A stretch of 64,000 bases of DNA from Flavobacterium sp. IB48 (GTDB taxonomy: Bacteria > Bacteroidota > Bacteroidia > Flavobacteriales > Flavobacteriaceae). Below the pieces are notes generated by a model. It worked only from the letters and a program-made list of their open reading frames with translations, did not search any database and was not told where the DNA came from. The stretch is taken from contig NZ_JAEFCA010000002.1 of assembly GCF_016405855.1 (NCBI RefSeq), positions 248,001 through 312,000 on the forward strand, written 5' to 3'. Both the position numbers and the translations under genes were made by a program. Shown here one piece after another: positions 33,383-41,837 of the stretch. Within the stretch, counting starts at the first letter, position 1. Every line of letters begins with the position of its first letter.

Positions 33383-34768
33383 ATGAAGACATTATTTAAT
33401 ACATATAAATCCCTGCTGTTGTTCTTTGCAAGCTGTCTTGCATTTTCCTGTGATTCTTTTGTTGAGGTAGAACAGCCTCAATCACAATTACCAAGTAGTG
33501 CTGTATTTGAAGATTACAGTACGGCAACCGCCGCACTTACAGATATCTATTCTAACATTAGGGACAAGGGTATTCTGACAGGTTCTGCTTTCGGAATTTC
33601 AAATACTGCAGGCTGTTATGCCGACGAGATTACCAGTACCCAAAACCCCAGCAACAGCAGTCTGCCTTTTTATAACAACAGTCTTCTGCCTTCTAATACA
33701 ACAATTGCTTCGCAATGGAACGGTACATACAACCAGATATATTCTGCAAATGCTGTCCTAGAAGGTTGTGAGAAAAGCAAAGTTCTAACAGATATTCAGA
33801 AAAAACAGCTCAAAGGAGAATCATATTTCGTTCGTGCTCTGCTTCATTTTTATCTGGTCAATCTATTCGGAGATATCCCCTACATCATTACTACAGATTA
33901 CAAAACAAACAGTACGATGTCTAGAACGCCTGTAGAGCATGTATATCAAAAAATTACCTCCGATCTGGAAAATGCGGTAAGTCTTCTGCCTGTAAATCAG
34001 ATCGTCCCACAGAAGGTCCGTCCTAATAAAACTGCTGCAGAAGCACTTCTTGCACGAATTTATCTTTTCCGAAACATGTATCCCGAAGCTTCTAATATGG
34101 CTTCAGCAGTTTTAAACCAGTCAGGAACATACAATCTTGAAAGTATAGAAAATGTATTTTTAATATCCTCAAAGGAAACTATCTGGCAGCTGCAATCAGG
34201 GGCAGCTGGACTAAATACACTGCAGGCTTCTTTTTTTACTTTTTCTAGTGCTCCGCCTCCGCTTGTTTCTTTGAATAATGACCTAGTGAATAAATTTCCA
34301 ACTGGAGATCTTAGAAAAACAAAATGGGTTAAAGCTGTCTCAAGTTCTGCTGGTACATGGTATCATGCATATAAATACAAAGAAAACAATGCCACTTCCA
34401 CTTCAAAAGAATATGCTGTTCTACTGCGCCTGGCTGAACAATATCTCATCCGATCTGAGGCAAGAGCTTTTCAAGGAGATTTAATAGGTGCGAAAGAGGA
34501 CTTAAATCTGATCCGCAGACGCGCCGGCCTATCTGATACTCCCGCTCTATCTAAAGACGAAATTATAAATGCAGTACTTGAAGAAAGACGCTGGGAGCTA
34601 TTTACGGAATACGGACATCGTTTTATGGATTTAAAACGCCTCGGAAAACTTGATAGTACCTTAAATAGCTTAAAACAAGGCTGGAATACTGATGACAGAT
34701 TATTTCCAATACCACAGACAGAATTTAGCACGAATCCTAATTTGGGAAATCAAAATCCGGGATACTAA
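33383..34768 (+). CDS. SusD/RagB-family substrate-binding lipoprotein
   Basis: A 461-residue surface lipoprotein with lipobox CLAFSC (acylated C23) and the typical helical SusD fold: AEALLARIYLFRNMYPEA as a TPR unit, and the C-terminal LEERRWELFTEYGHRFMDLKR signature near 395-415, ending NPGY. It forms the lid of the SusC-like transporter encoded ten bases upstream. Shorter than many glycan-type SusD proteins, as seen in RagB-like versions. Confidence 0.95.
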   Translation: MKTLFNTYKSLLLFFASCLAFSCDSFVEVEQPQSQLPSSAVFEDYSTATAALTDIYSNIRDKGILTGSAFGISNTAGCYADEITSTQNPSNSSLPFYNNSLLPSNTTIASQWNGTYNQIYSANAVLEGCEKSKVLTDIQKKQLKGESYFVRALLHFYLVNLFGDIPYIITTDYKTNSTMSRTPVEHVYQKITSDLENAVSLLPVNQIVPQKVRPNKTAAEALLARIYLFRNMYPEASNMASAVLNQSGTYNLESIENVFLISSKETIWQLQSGAAGLNTLQASFFTFSSAPPPLVSLNNDLVNKFPTGDLRKTKWVKAVSSSAGTWYHAYKYKENNATSTSKEYAVLLRLAEQYLIRSEARAFQGDLIGAKEDLNLIRRRAGLSDTPALSKDEIINAVLEERRWELFTEYGHRFMDLKRLGKLDSTLNSLKQGWNTDDRLFPIPQTEFSTNPNLGNQNPGY

Positions 34769-34803
34769 TAATAAATCGATCAAACTAAATAAAATAAAAT
34801 AAA

Positions 34804-37434
34804 ATGCCAATTTCCAACCATTTTATATCCCGAGGCAGATTTTTGCTTTCATTTTTTATTTTGCCATTAGTAGGCTGTCCCCTATGGGGACAGCAATGGC
34901 AGAAAAAACAATTAAAATCCGAAGATTATCATCTGTGGAGCACAATGGATTTGCAAAAATCCTCCGAGGACGGTAATTGGATTAGTTATTCATTAAATTA
35001 TGAACAGGATATAGACACATTATTCATACGCAGTGTTTTGAATAGCAAAACATACAGTTTTACTAAAGGATATAAAACCACCTTTTTGAACAACAAATAT
35101 TTTGTCTGTGCGAGTGAAGGAAGTCTTAAACTGCTTAATCTTCGAAATGGAAATATCAACATTACAAAGGATGCAGTTGAGTATGTAGTCAGCCGTACCT
35201 GCAATAGATTAATAATTCTGCAGAAATCTGCTGAAGGAAAAAATATATTATTAATCAAATCTTTTTCAGGGCAAGTAATTAGTCAAATTGAAAACATAAC
35301 CCAATTTGCACTAAGTCCAAAAGGACAGTATCTTCTTTATTGTGTTTCGTTTCAAAAACACAGTTATCTGAAGCTTTTAAATTTAAAGAAGCTTACTCTG
35401 GATCATGTAATTTTAGAAATAGATCAAAGCATTTCTTTTCAATCATCATGGCAGAAAGACGATAATGCATTTACTTTTATAACTGTACCTGACGATAGAT
35501 CACCTCATGTACTTTATTATTATAATCTGCACAACCGCGCTCTTAAAAAATTTAATCCTTCAGCTTTTTCATCGTTTCCTGAACACACTAGCCTAACAGC
35601 AGATAATTTCCGAAAAATTCTAATTTCAAGGGACTCAAAGAGAATATTCTTTGCAATAAAAAAGGATAAAGTAGTAATCGAAAATCATAAGAAAAAAAAT
35701 GTTGAAATTTGGAATGCAAACGATAAATGGATTAATCCGCAGCAGAATAAAGAAGGCAGTTTTGCGTACATGACACAGCTTGCTGTCTGGCTGCCTCTGG
35801 AGAATCGTTTTAGCCAGCTCACGTCCAAGGAACTGCCCCAAATAATGATTAGCGGAAAACAGGATTATGCATTGCTCTCAAATCCAGAACAATATGAACC
35901 ACAGTTTGACTACAATGGTCCCAGAGATTATTTTATTATGGATCTGAATAACTTTGAAAAGAAACTTTTTCTTAAAAAACAGGAGGGTGAAAATGCAGTT
36001 GTAATTCCTTCACCAGCTGGAAAATACATCAGTTACTTCAAGAATGACAACTGGTGGATATATGACATATCAAAACAGACTCACCTTAATTTAACTCAAA
36101 AAACTGGTGTCAAATTTAAAGCAAAAGAGATTATTCTTGCGCCCGAATCTCCATGTGGAATTGCCGGATGGACAGCCGACGATAAAGAAATAATTATTTA
36201 CGACCAATATGATTTATGGTTCTTTGATTCCTCTGGAAAAAACTATAAGAGACTAACACATGGCAGGGAGTCAAGTACGGTTTTCCGTGTCGCATCTTCA
36301 TCTTCGAAGTATTTAATAAACAACCTTTATGACGGGTTAAATTCATCAGTTATATCAATTTCAAAAGATATTTATCTTACTGCGGCAGGTCAGGATGGTA
36401 AAACAGGATTTTACAGTTGGACTACTCAAAAAAGTGAAGAGAAATTATTCTATAATGATAGTTATACAGATCAGTTTAGGACAAATGATGATGGAAAAAT
36501 TTTCTTTTTCAGTGAAGAGAAATTTAATCTTCCTCCCCGTGTGATAACTTTCCGAAATAAAAAAGCACAGATTGTTTTTCAAAGCAATCCGCATTTTGAA
36601 AAATATCATTGGGGCAGGTCTGAACTTATAGAGTTTTATAATTCTAAAAAAGAGCGTCTTCAAAGTGTGTTATTATTTCCGGCGAATTATGATGCCACCC
36701 GAAAATACCCCATGATTGTTTACATTTATGAAAAGCAGTCGCATCTTGTGCACAGGTATAAAAATCCTTCCGAATTTAATTTAAATGGTTTTAATCCTTC
36801 TGTTTTGACATCAAAGGGCTATTTTGTACTTCTGCCTGATATTAAACTCGAAAAAATGCGGCCTGGAATTTGGGCACTAGACTGTGTTACTGCGGCTGTT
36901 AAAAAAGTAGAATCAATGAATATTGTTAAACAGGACAAAATTGGACTTGCAGGCCATTCTTTCGGGGGCTATGAAGCTTCCTTCATAGTCACCCAGACAC
37001 CAATGTTTGCAGCTGTTGTAGCAAGCGGAGCCATAACTGATTTAAACAGTTTTTATTATACTGTGGGACAACAATCAGGAAAACCAAATATGTGGCGGTT
37101 CAAAACCTACCAGTGGAATATGGATAAAGCACCTTACGAAATTCCTACACAATATGATCAAAATTCACCCATCAGATTTGCCGACAAAGTGCAGACACCT
37201 GTACTTTTATGGACTGGGAAAGATGACCAGATAGTAGATCCAAAACAAAGCATTGAATTTTATCTGGCCCTGAGAAGGGCATCAAAAAAAAGTATTATGC
37301 TTTTGTATCCGAAAGAAAACCATCTGCTGTCCATTCCTGAAAACCAGAAAGATATTACCCTTAAAATGATGCAGTGGTTTGACTACTTTTTAAAAGATGA
37401 TATTTCAACGAACTGGATTAAAGAAGGCATATAA
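34804..37434 (+). CDS. S9 family (prolyl-oligopeptidase-like) serine peptidase
   Basis: An 876-residue exported protein: signal peptide (LLSFFILPLVGCPLWGQ), an N-terminal beta-propeller-like region (about 40-610), and a C-terminal alpha/beta-hydrolase domain with the triad S719 (GHSFGGYE), D807 or D808 (GKDDQIVD) and H840 (ENHLL). S9 peptidases cut short peptides. It follows susD by 35 bases in the same operon, so the trio probably binds, imports and degrades peptides at the cell envelope. It ends just before a strong hairpin shared with the convergent peptide gene. Confidence 0.88.
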   Translation: MPISNHFISRGRFLLSFFILPLVGCPLWGQQWQKKQLKSEDYHLWSTMDLQKSSEDGNWISYSLNYEQDIDTLFIRSVLNSKTYSFTKGYKTTFLNNKYFVCASEGSLKLLNLRNGNINITKDAVEYVVSRTCNRLIILQKSAEGKNILLIKSFSGQVISQIENITQFALSPKGQYLLYCVSFQKHSYLKLLNLKKLTLDHVILEIDQSISFQSSWQKDDNAFTFITVPDDRSPHVLYYYNLHNRALKKFNPSAFSSFPEHTSLTADNFRKILISRDSKRIFFAIKKDKVVIENHKKKNVEIWNANDKWINPQQNKEGSFAYMTQLAVWLPLENRFSQLTSKELPQIMISGKQDYALLSNPEQYEPQFDYNGPRDYFIMDLNNFEKKLFLKKQEGENAVVIPSPAGKYISYFKNDNWWIYDISKQTHLNLTQKTGVKFKAKEIILAPESPCGIAGWTADDKEIIIYDQYDLWFFDSSGKNYKRLTHGRESSTVFRVASSSSKYLINNLYDGLNSSVISISKDIYLTAAGQDGKTGFYSWTTQKSEEKLFYNDSYTDQFRTNDDGKIFFFSEEKFNLPPRVITFRNKKAQIVFQSNPHFEKYHWGRSELIEFYNSKKERLQSVLLFPANYDATRKYPMIVYIYEKQSHLVHRYKNPSEFNLNGFNPSVLTSKGYFVLLPDIKLEKMRPGIWALDCVTAAVKKVESMNIVKQDKIGLAGHSFGGYEASFIVTQTPMFAAVVASGAITDLNSFYYTVGQQSGKPNMWRFKTYQWNMDKAPYEIPTQYDQNSPIRFADKVQTPVLLWTGKDDQIVDPKQSIEFYLALRRASKKSIMLLYPKENHLLSIPENQKDITLKMMQWFDYFLKDDISTNWIKEGI

Positions 37435-37438
37435 AAAA

Positions 37439-37466
37439 AGCAGTGCAGTATCTGTACTGCACTGCT
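37439..37466. terminator. Bidirectional terminator between the S9 peptidase and the DUF6520-like gene
   Basis: A perfect 12-bp inverted repeat AGCAGTGCAGTA / TACTGCACTGCT with a 4-base loop, flanked by an A run on the left and CTTTCT on the right. It lies 4 bases after the peptidase stop and 26 bases after the convergent gene's stop. Confidence 0.85.
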
Positions 37467-37492
37467 CTTTCTCCTAATTTGAGAGCCCTTAT

Positions 37493-37765
37493 TTAAGGAC
37501 GATACAGCGGTTGAATACAATTATTATCGCTGTCTTTGTCGTAGGCAATAGCTCCACTTGTACCGTTTACACGGCAAAGAAAAGCGCTCAAATTGTCACT
37601 ACATTGAACTTGAACATCTGTACACTCGTTATTGTTATCAGCTGGATAACCAATTTTAGGTGCTGCAGAAGATACTTCCTGCATAGATGTTGTGAAGAAT
37701 GCACCTGCTACTGCTAAAACAACTGCCCCGGCGCGGGCAGTTTTGTTTAAAAATACTGCTTTCAT
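37493..37765 (-). CDS. Small exported four-cysteine protein (DUF6520-like)
   Basis: A 90-residue protein with a basic N-terminus and a hydrophobic signal (ARAGAVVLAVAGAFFTTSM, about 10-28), then a 55-residue acidic mature part with four cysteines (C48, C55, C64, C83) that could form two disulfides. The layout matches small flavobacterial proteins labelled DUF6520. It lies 101 bases downstream of a MauE/DoxX-type gene and converges on the susC/D/peptidase operon. A secreted or periplasmic peptide matured by disulfide formation is a reasonable hypothesis, not a known function. Confidence 0.75.
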   Translation of the reverse strand: MKAVFLNKTARAGAVVLAVAGAFFTTSMQEVSSAAPKIGYPADNNNECTDVQVQCSDNLSAFLCRVNGTSGAIAYDKDSDNNCIQPLYRP

Positions 37766-37866
37766 AATGTAATAATTAATTTGTTTGTATGATCTACTCT
37801 TTTCTACAGGTTTTCGATCTCACTCCTGTTACCTGCGCTGGTATATTTTTAATATATTCTTTCAAC

Positions 37867-39351
37867 TTAAAGTTCCTTTATAAGGATTGGCTGCAATTCG
37901 TAAACCACCAGATCTGTTCCTATTATTGCATATAAATAGTTAGCCGATACATGAAGATAAATCAACTTATCAGACTTTGTTTTATAAACGGGAAAACTCA
38001 TCAGATAGGTTTTCTTTTCTAAATCGTAAACATCTATTATAAATGATTTCTTCCAGAGTTCATCATTCTCATATTTTCCTTTAACCTGCGAGTTTACAAA
38101 AAGAAGATTTCCATTTATAGCTGCATGGGCATTCACAGCCTGTGCAGGTGATGAAATTTCCCTTACAGAACCATTCTTGGTGTAGGCCACTTTTAAATTT
38201 ACTTTCGAAATTGTATCTATTGTATGATTTCTTGATTCGAGATTTCCATCTGGGTTAATAATAAAAAATTCATTTCTGTAATAATAAAGATATATTCCCT
38301 TGTTCATTTTTCTGCTGTAAAGCAACACACCGTCAGTATCAAAAATCCCATCAATCTGTTTCTGCAATAATTCTCTGTAATATTTTATCTTACTATCAGA
38401 TTGTGTGTAGATTCCCAGAATATTATCTAATGTTTTAGGATCATTTGACCGTAAAAATATTCCGCCTGAATTCATTGGTGCGTACGTAGTGAAATATGAC
38501 ATTTTTTTATATTCCTTAGTAATTTCCCAGTCAATAGTTTTTCCTTTATAAAGCTTTGCAATTGACCCGTCTGACAGATAAAATAAAGAATCACACACTA
38601 AAATTTTTACGGTATTAAAAAGCACATTTTTTTTAGGATTGAAAACTATTTTTATTTTCTTCGAAGATTTCAGTTCTGCATCAAATTCACTTAGATATAG
38701 CGGAGTGCTGTAATTTCCCAAATACAATTTATTACCAGAATTGCCCGCAAAATAATAGGAATTGTATTTTAGGTCATACGAATTTTTAAATACCGCCGGG
38801 TGGTTAGGAAACCTTCTTGTAAATGGATTCTCGTAATGCATTATTCTCTCAGACTGAAGATATAAAATCACCACAATAGCAGTACTGGAAAGTACAGGAA
38901 TAATAATTTTGAGGACATTCTTTTTATATGTATTTTGATCTAAAACAAGTATTGCAATTAAGGCAAGCAGGATAAAAATTATATTAAAAACCAAATGAGT
39001 ATTCCAGCTCATTTTTTCTAATACACCTCCGCATGAACAGGGAATGAACGAACTATAATGTAGAATAATAAAAATGTAGACGCTGAACATAACCATAAGG
39101 TTCAATGCCATATATAATCCTGTTTTTTTTAAACGTGGCAGCAGCAGCAAAGCTGCAATTAAAAGTTCTGTTGCAGGAACAAATCTGGCTATCCAAAATG
39201 CAAATGCGCTGAGCAATGGCGATTTGCCTAGCTGCACTTCAAAGCTTTCCAATTCAATAATTTTACTGACTGCTGCATAAACGAAAAGTATGACATGTGC
39301 GATACAGACAAATTCAATAAAAAAATTTTTAATACTACATTCCGATTTCAT
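37867..39351 (-). CDS. MauE/DoxX-type redox membrane protein with extracytoplasmic domain
   Basis: A 494-residue protein. The first about 155 residues hold four membrane helices with the pattern of MauE/DoxX proteins (FVCIAHVILFVYAAVSKI; YSSFIPCSCGGVLEKMSW with paired cysteines near 105-107), which are linked to thiol redox reactions. The remaining 330 residues are a beta-rich, propeller-like extracytoplasmic domain. It lies upstream of the four-cysteine peptide gene on the same strand, so it may help oxidise or sense that peptide. The fusion of a MauE-like module to such a domain is typical of Bacteroidota. Confidence 0.8.
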   Translation of the reverse strand: MKSECSIKNFFIEFVCIAHVILFVYAAVSKIIELESFEVQLGKSPLLSAFAFWIARFVPATELLIAALLLLPRLKKTGLYMALNLMVMFSVYIFIILHYSSFIPCSCGGVLEKMSWNTHLVFNIIFILLALIAILVLDQNTYKKNVLKIIIPVLSSTAIVVILYLQSERIMHYENPFTRRFPNHPAVFKNSYDLKYNSYYFAGNSGNKLYLGNYSTPLYLSEFDAELKSSKKIKIVFNPKKNVLFNTVKILVCDSLFYLSDGSIAKLYKGKTIDWEITKEYKKMSYFTTYAPMNSGGIFLRSNDPKTLDNILGIYTQSDSKIKYYRELLQKQIDGIFDTDGVLLYSRKMNKGIYLYYYRNEFFIINPDGNLESRNHTIDTISKVNLKVAYTKNGSVREISSPAQAVNAHAAINGNLLFVNSQVKGKYENDELWKKSFIIDVYDLEKKTYLMSFPVYKTKSDKLIYLHVSANYLYAIIGTDLVVYELQPILIKEL

Positions 39352-39488
39352 GCTACTTTATTTTATATAGTTCAAAAAAATCAAACTCTTACGATTAACA
39401 TACAGCAAATTTAGGACGCGATTTTTAAACAGCAGTTATTAGAATCAAGCCAAAGTTTTATAAAATCAGGCAATTTTTCATACAAAAA

Positions 39489-39527
39489 AGCAGCTTAACA
39501 GATATATCGGATATTTGTTAAGCTGCT
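39489..39527 (-). terminator. Terminator after the 97-residue mob-region gene
   Basis: A 12-bp stem (AGCAGCTTAACA at 39489-39500 with its complement at 39516-39527); on the minus strand it is followed by a T-run, about 20 bases after the stop of the gene at 39549-39839. Confidence 0.8.
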
Positions 39528-39548
39528 CTCTTTCTAACACATTGTTTC

Positions 39549-39839
39549 TTATTGCTTAGAGGTATCTCCTAGAAGGTTAAGCTTTTCATTCAGCTCCACC
39601 AGACCTGCTTTTTGCAGACATTCCTCTGAGAGGTTTTCAAGCTCTGAAAGGCTCTCTTTAGAAGTGCCTGACAAAAGACTTATGCCGTCCTTTTCTGCAG
39701 CAATTCCTTCTTTAATAACATGGGAAAGCAATAGAACATTCTTTCGCGAAATCTTTAAATCTATCTTTACCGTTTCTCCCATTCCCGGACTACTCAATAC
39801 CGTATCGAATATCCTTACTACATCATTTTTTGTAAACAT
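39549..39839 (-). CDS. Small conserved ICE protein next to the mobilization region
   Basis: A 96-residue acidic protein when started at MFTKNDVVRIFDTVLSSPGMGE (ATG 39839). The frame can extend to 39869, but the later start matches the pattern I recall for this protein in Bacteroidetes elements (KIDLKISRKNVLLLSHVIKEG). It is all-helical with no catalytic motif. It is divergent from the mob genes, with the oriT candidate between them, so an accessory or regulatory role in mobilization is possible. Confidence 0.68.
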   Translation of the reverse strand: MFTKNDVVRIFDTVLSSPGMGETVKIDLKISRKNVLLLSHVIKEGIAAEKDGISLLSGTSKESLSELENLSEECLQKAGLVELNEKLNLLGDTSKQ

Positions 39840-40042
39840 AATTTCAGCGTTTTTGATTAATACTAACACTTTGTAAAAATAAAAAGTCCCTTTGAAATTA
39901 TTCGCTTCAAAATCTGGTGATGATTGTCTGCTGGCTCTACCTTTATTAACTTCGTCTAAGCAATTGAAAAAAAAATTGTCTCTATCTGTTTTAAAGGTTA
40001 GTTAAATAAAACTGTTTACATAATTATTTTAAGTATCATAAA

Positions 40043-40127
40043 GACTGCCGTTTTTGTGCAGTCGGCCAGATGTCCGGTTGTATCACAACCGATATCTGGC
40101 TGCCTATTCGCTCGGAACTCGCTGGCA
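40043..40127. other. Candidate origin of transfer (oriT)
   Basis: The 336-base gap before the mob genes holds nested inverted repeats: GACTGC/GCAGTC (40043-40048, 40058-40063); an imperfect 15-16 bp repeat GCCAGATGTCCGGTTG with CAACCGATATCTGGC (40065-40080, 40086-40100) around TATCA; and CTGCC/GGCAG (40100-40104, 40123-40127). A dense set of inverted repeats immediately upstream of a relaxosome protein and relaxase is the expected layout of oriT. The nick site cannot be identified by eye. Confidence 0.6.
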
Positions 40128-40175
40128 GAGACTTTTTAAGGATGAAAACTGTGTTAGAAATGAAAAGGATAAAAA

Positions 40176-40565
40176 ATGAAAGAGAAAAACACCAACCGGA
40201 CCAAATGGATTCATCTGCGTCTGACACCTGACGAAATGAAACTTTTAAAAGACAGATTTAATAAATCACTCTGTCCAAAACTTAGTGATTATGCCCGTAA
40301 AAATCTGCTTGGAAAACCTGTTATTTTAAAGTACCGCAATCAGTCCGTAGATGATTTGGCATTGGAAATCTCAAAGCTTAGAACAGAAATTAATGCTGTT
40401 GGAAACAATTATAATCAGGCAGTAAAAAAACTGCATTCGCTTCAGCAGATTTCTGAATTTCAAAACTGGATTTTGTCATCGCAGGAAGATAAAAACAAGT
40501 TGTTTGAATCAATCGAGACAATAAAAATATCCATGCACAAATTCATTGAAAAATGGTTGCCGTAA
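40176..40565 (+). CDS. Relaxosome accessory protein (MobA/MbpA-like, MobC-type)
   Basis: A 129-residue protein with a ribbon-helix-helix-like N-terminus (TKWIHLRLTPDEMKLLKDRF, about 9-28) and the NAVGNNYNQAVKKLH motif (about 75-89) shared by bacterial mobilization proteins of the MobC type. It would bind oriT and help the relaxase. Its last 13 bases overlap the start of the relaxase gene. Confidence 0.85.
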   Translation: MKEKNTNRTKWIHLRLTPDEMKLLKDRFNKSLCPKLSDYARKNLLGKPVILKYRNQSVDDLALEISKLRTEINAVGNNYNQAVKKLHSLQQISEFQNWILSSQEDKNKLFESIETIKISMHKFIEKWLP

Positions 40566-41818
40566 TTAAAACAGGACAGTCAGTTCGTCGTGTTTTTCAT
40601 TACAATGAGAACAAAGTTTCCGAGGGCACAGCAAGATGTATTGGTGCTGAAAATTACCCGGCGGACCATGATAAGATGACCTCGTCATTTAAAGTAAATT
40701 ATTTGGTTCGTACACTTGAATTAAACGAAAATGTGAAGCGGGGAAGTGTGCATATTTCGCTCAATTTTCATCCATCGGAAAAAGATCTGAACGCTGAAAA
40801 ATTAATGGATATTGCCCAGAACTATATGTCTGAAATCGGCTTCGAAGAGCAGCCTTATTTAGTCTATCAGCATTTCGATGCTGCGCACCCGCACATTCAT
40901 ATAGTTTCTGTAAAAGTAAAATCAGACGGCAAAAGAATTGATATGCAGAATATCGGAAGAAACCAGTCAGAAACTGCACGTATTAAAATCGAAAAAGACT
41001 TTAATCTCATAAAAGCACAGGGCAGGGAAAAAGAAATATATAATGAGCTCAAGCCTATTGATACAGTGGGTGTACAATATGGTAAAATACAATCAAAAAA
41101 AGCTGTTTCAAGAGTACTTGATTTTGTTCTGGACAATTATCAGTTTAAAAGTCTTGCCCAGCTAAACGCAGTGCTTAATCTTTATAATGTTTCTGCTAGT
41201 CGAGGCTCTGAAAAATCAAGGACATTTAAGGCCGGCGGTCTTATTTACAGGATAATCGACAGCAATGGAAAATATAGCGGGGTACCGATAAAAGCAAGTG
41301 ATTTTAACAATAAGCCGACACTTAAATTTCTGGAGAAAAAGTTTGAAGAAAATAAACTAAAAAATAACAGACCTGGTATTCGTATTAAAAATGTCATCAG
41401 GAATATTTTCCAAGATGATAGGCCTACTCTATCCCAGCTTGAATCTGAATTGGATAAGATAGGCATCAGTATGGTAAAACGCCTTTCAGCCGAAGGATCC
41501 TTATACGGACTTACCTATGTTGACCATATTACAAAACATGTTTGTAACGGAAGTGAGCTTGGAAAAGAATTCTCTGCCGCAGCAATCTCTAAGAACTGCA
41601 GTACATCAGAAAATGAAATTAAAAACAGACCACATTCACCCGAAGTAAAAACACTTTTGGAAATACAGGAAATACTTCACTTGAAGAAAATTTCTGTAAA
41701 TGGTCTGCAGGACCTCATACAAGTACTTACTGAAAAAGAATTTTACTCTGGACATATACCGAAAGAATTCAAAAGAAAAAAGAAAAACAGAAAAAGAAAA
41801 GGTCTTTCCAATAATTAA
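40553..41818 (+). CDS. mobB: Relaxase / mobilization nuclease
   Basis: A 421-residue relaxase. The N-terminal catalytic domain has the metal-binding histidines in HFDAAHPHIHIVSVK (H107, H112, H114, H116) and an N-terminal tyrosine candidate Y17 in RRVFHYNENK. It nicks oriT and stays covalently attached to the transferred strand. The C-terminal half is helical and ends with a very basic tail (KEFKRKKKNRKRKG). It overlaps the accessory gene upstream and is followed by the coupling-protein gene, the usual Bacteroidetes mobA-mobB-mobC order. Confidence 0.92.
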   Translation: MVAVIKTGQSVRRVFHYNENKVSEGTARCIGAENYPADHDKMTSSFKVNYLVRTLELNENVKRGSVHISLNFHPSEKDLNAEKLMDIAQNYMSEIGFEEQPYLVYQHFDAAHPHIHIVSVKVKSDGKRIDMQNIGRNQSETARIKIEKDFNLIKAQGREKEIYNELKPIDTVGVQYGKIQSKKAVSRVLDFVLDNYQFKSLAQLNAVLNLYNVSASRGSEKSRTFKAGGLIYRIIDSNGKYSGVPIKASDFNNKPTLKFLEKKFEENKLKNNRPGIRIKNVIRNIFQDDRPTLSQLESELDKIGISMVKRLSAEGSLYGLTYVDHITKHVCNGSELGKEFSAAAISKNCSTSENEIKNRPHSPEVKTLLEIQEILHLKKISVNGLQDLIQVLTEKEFYSGHIPKEFKRKKKNRKRKGLSNN

Positions 41819-41837
41819 TCATTTAAAATTTACAGTT

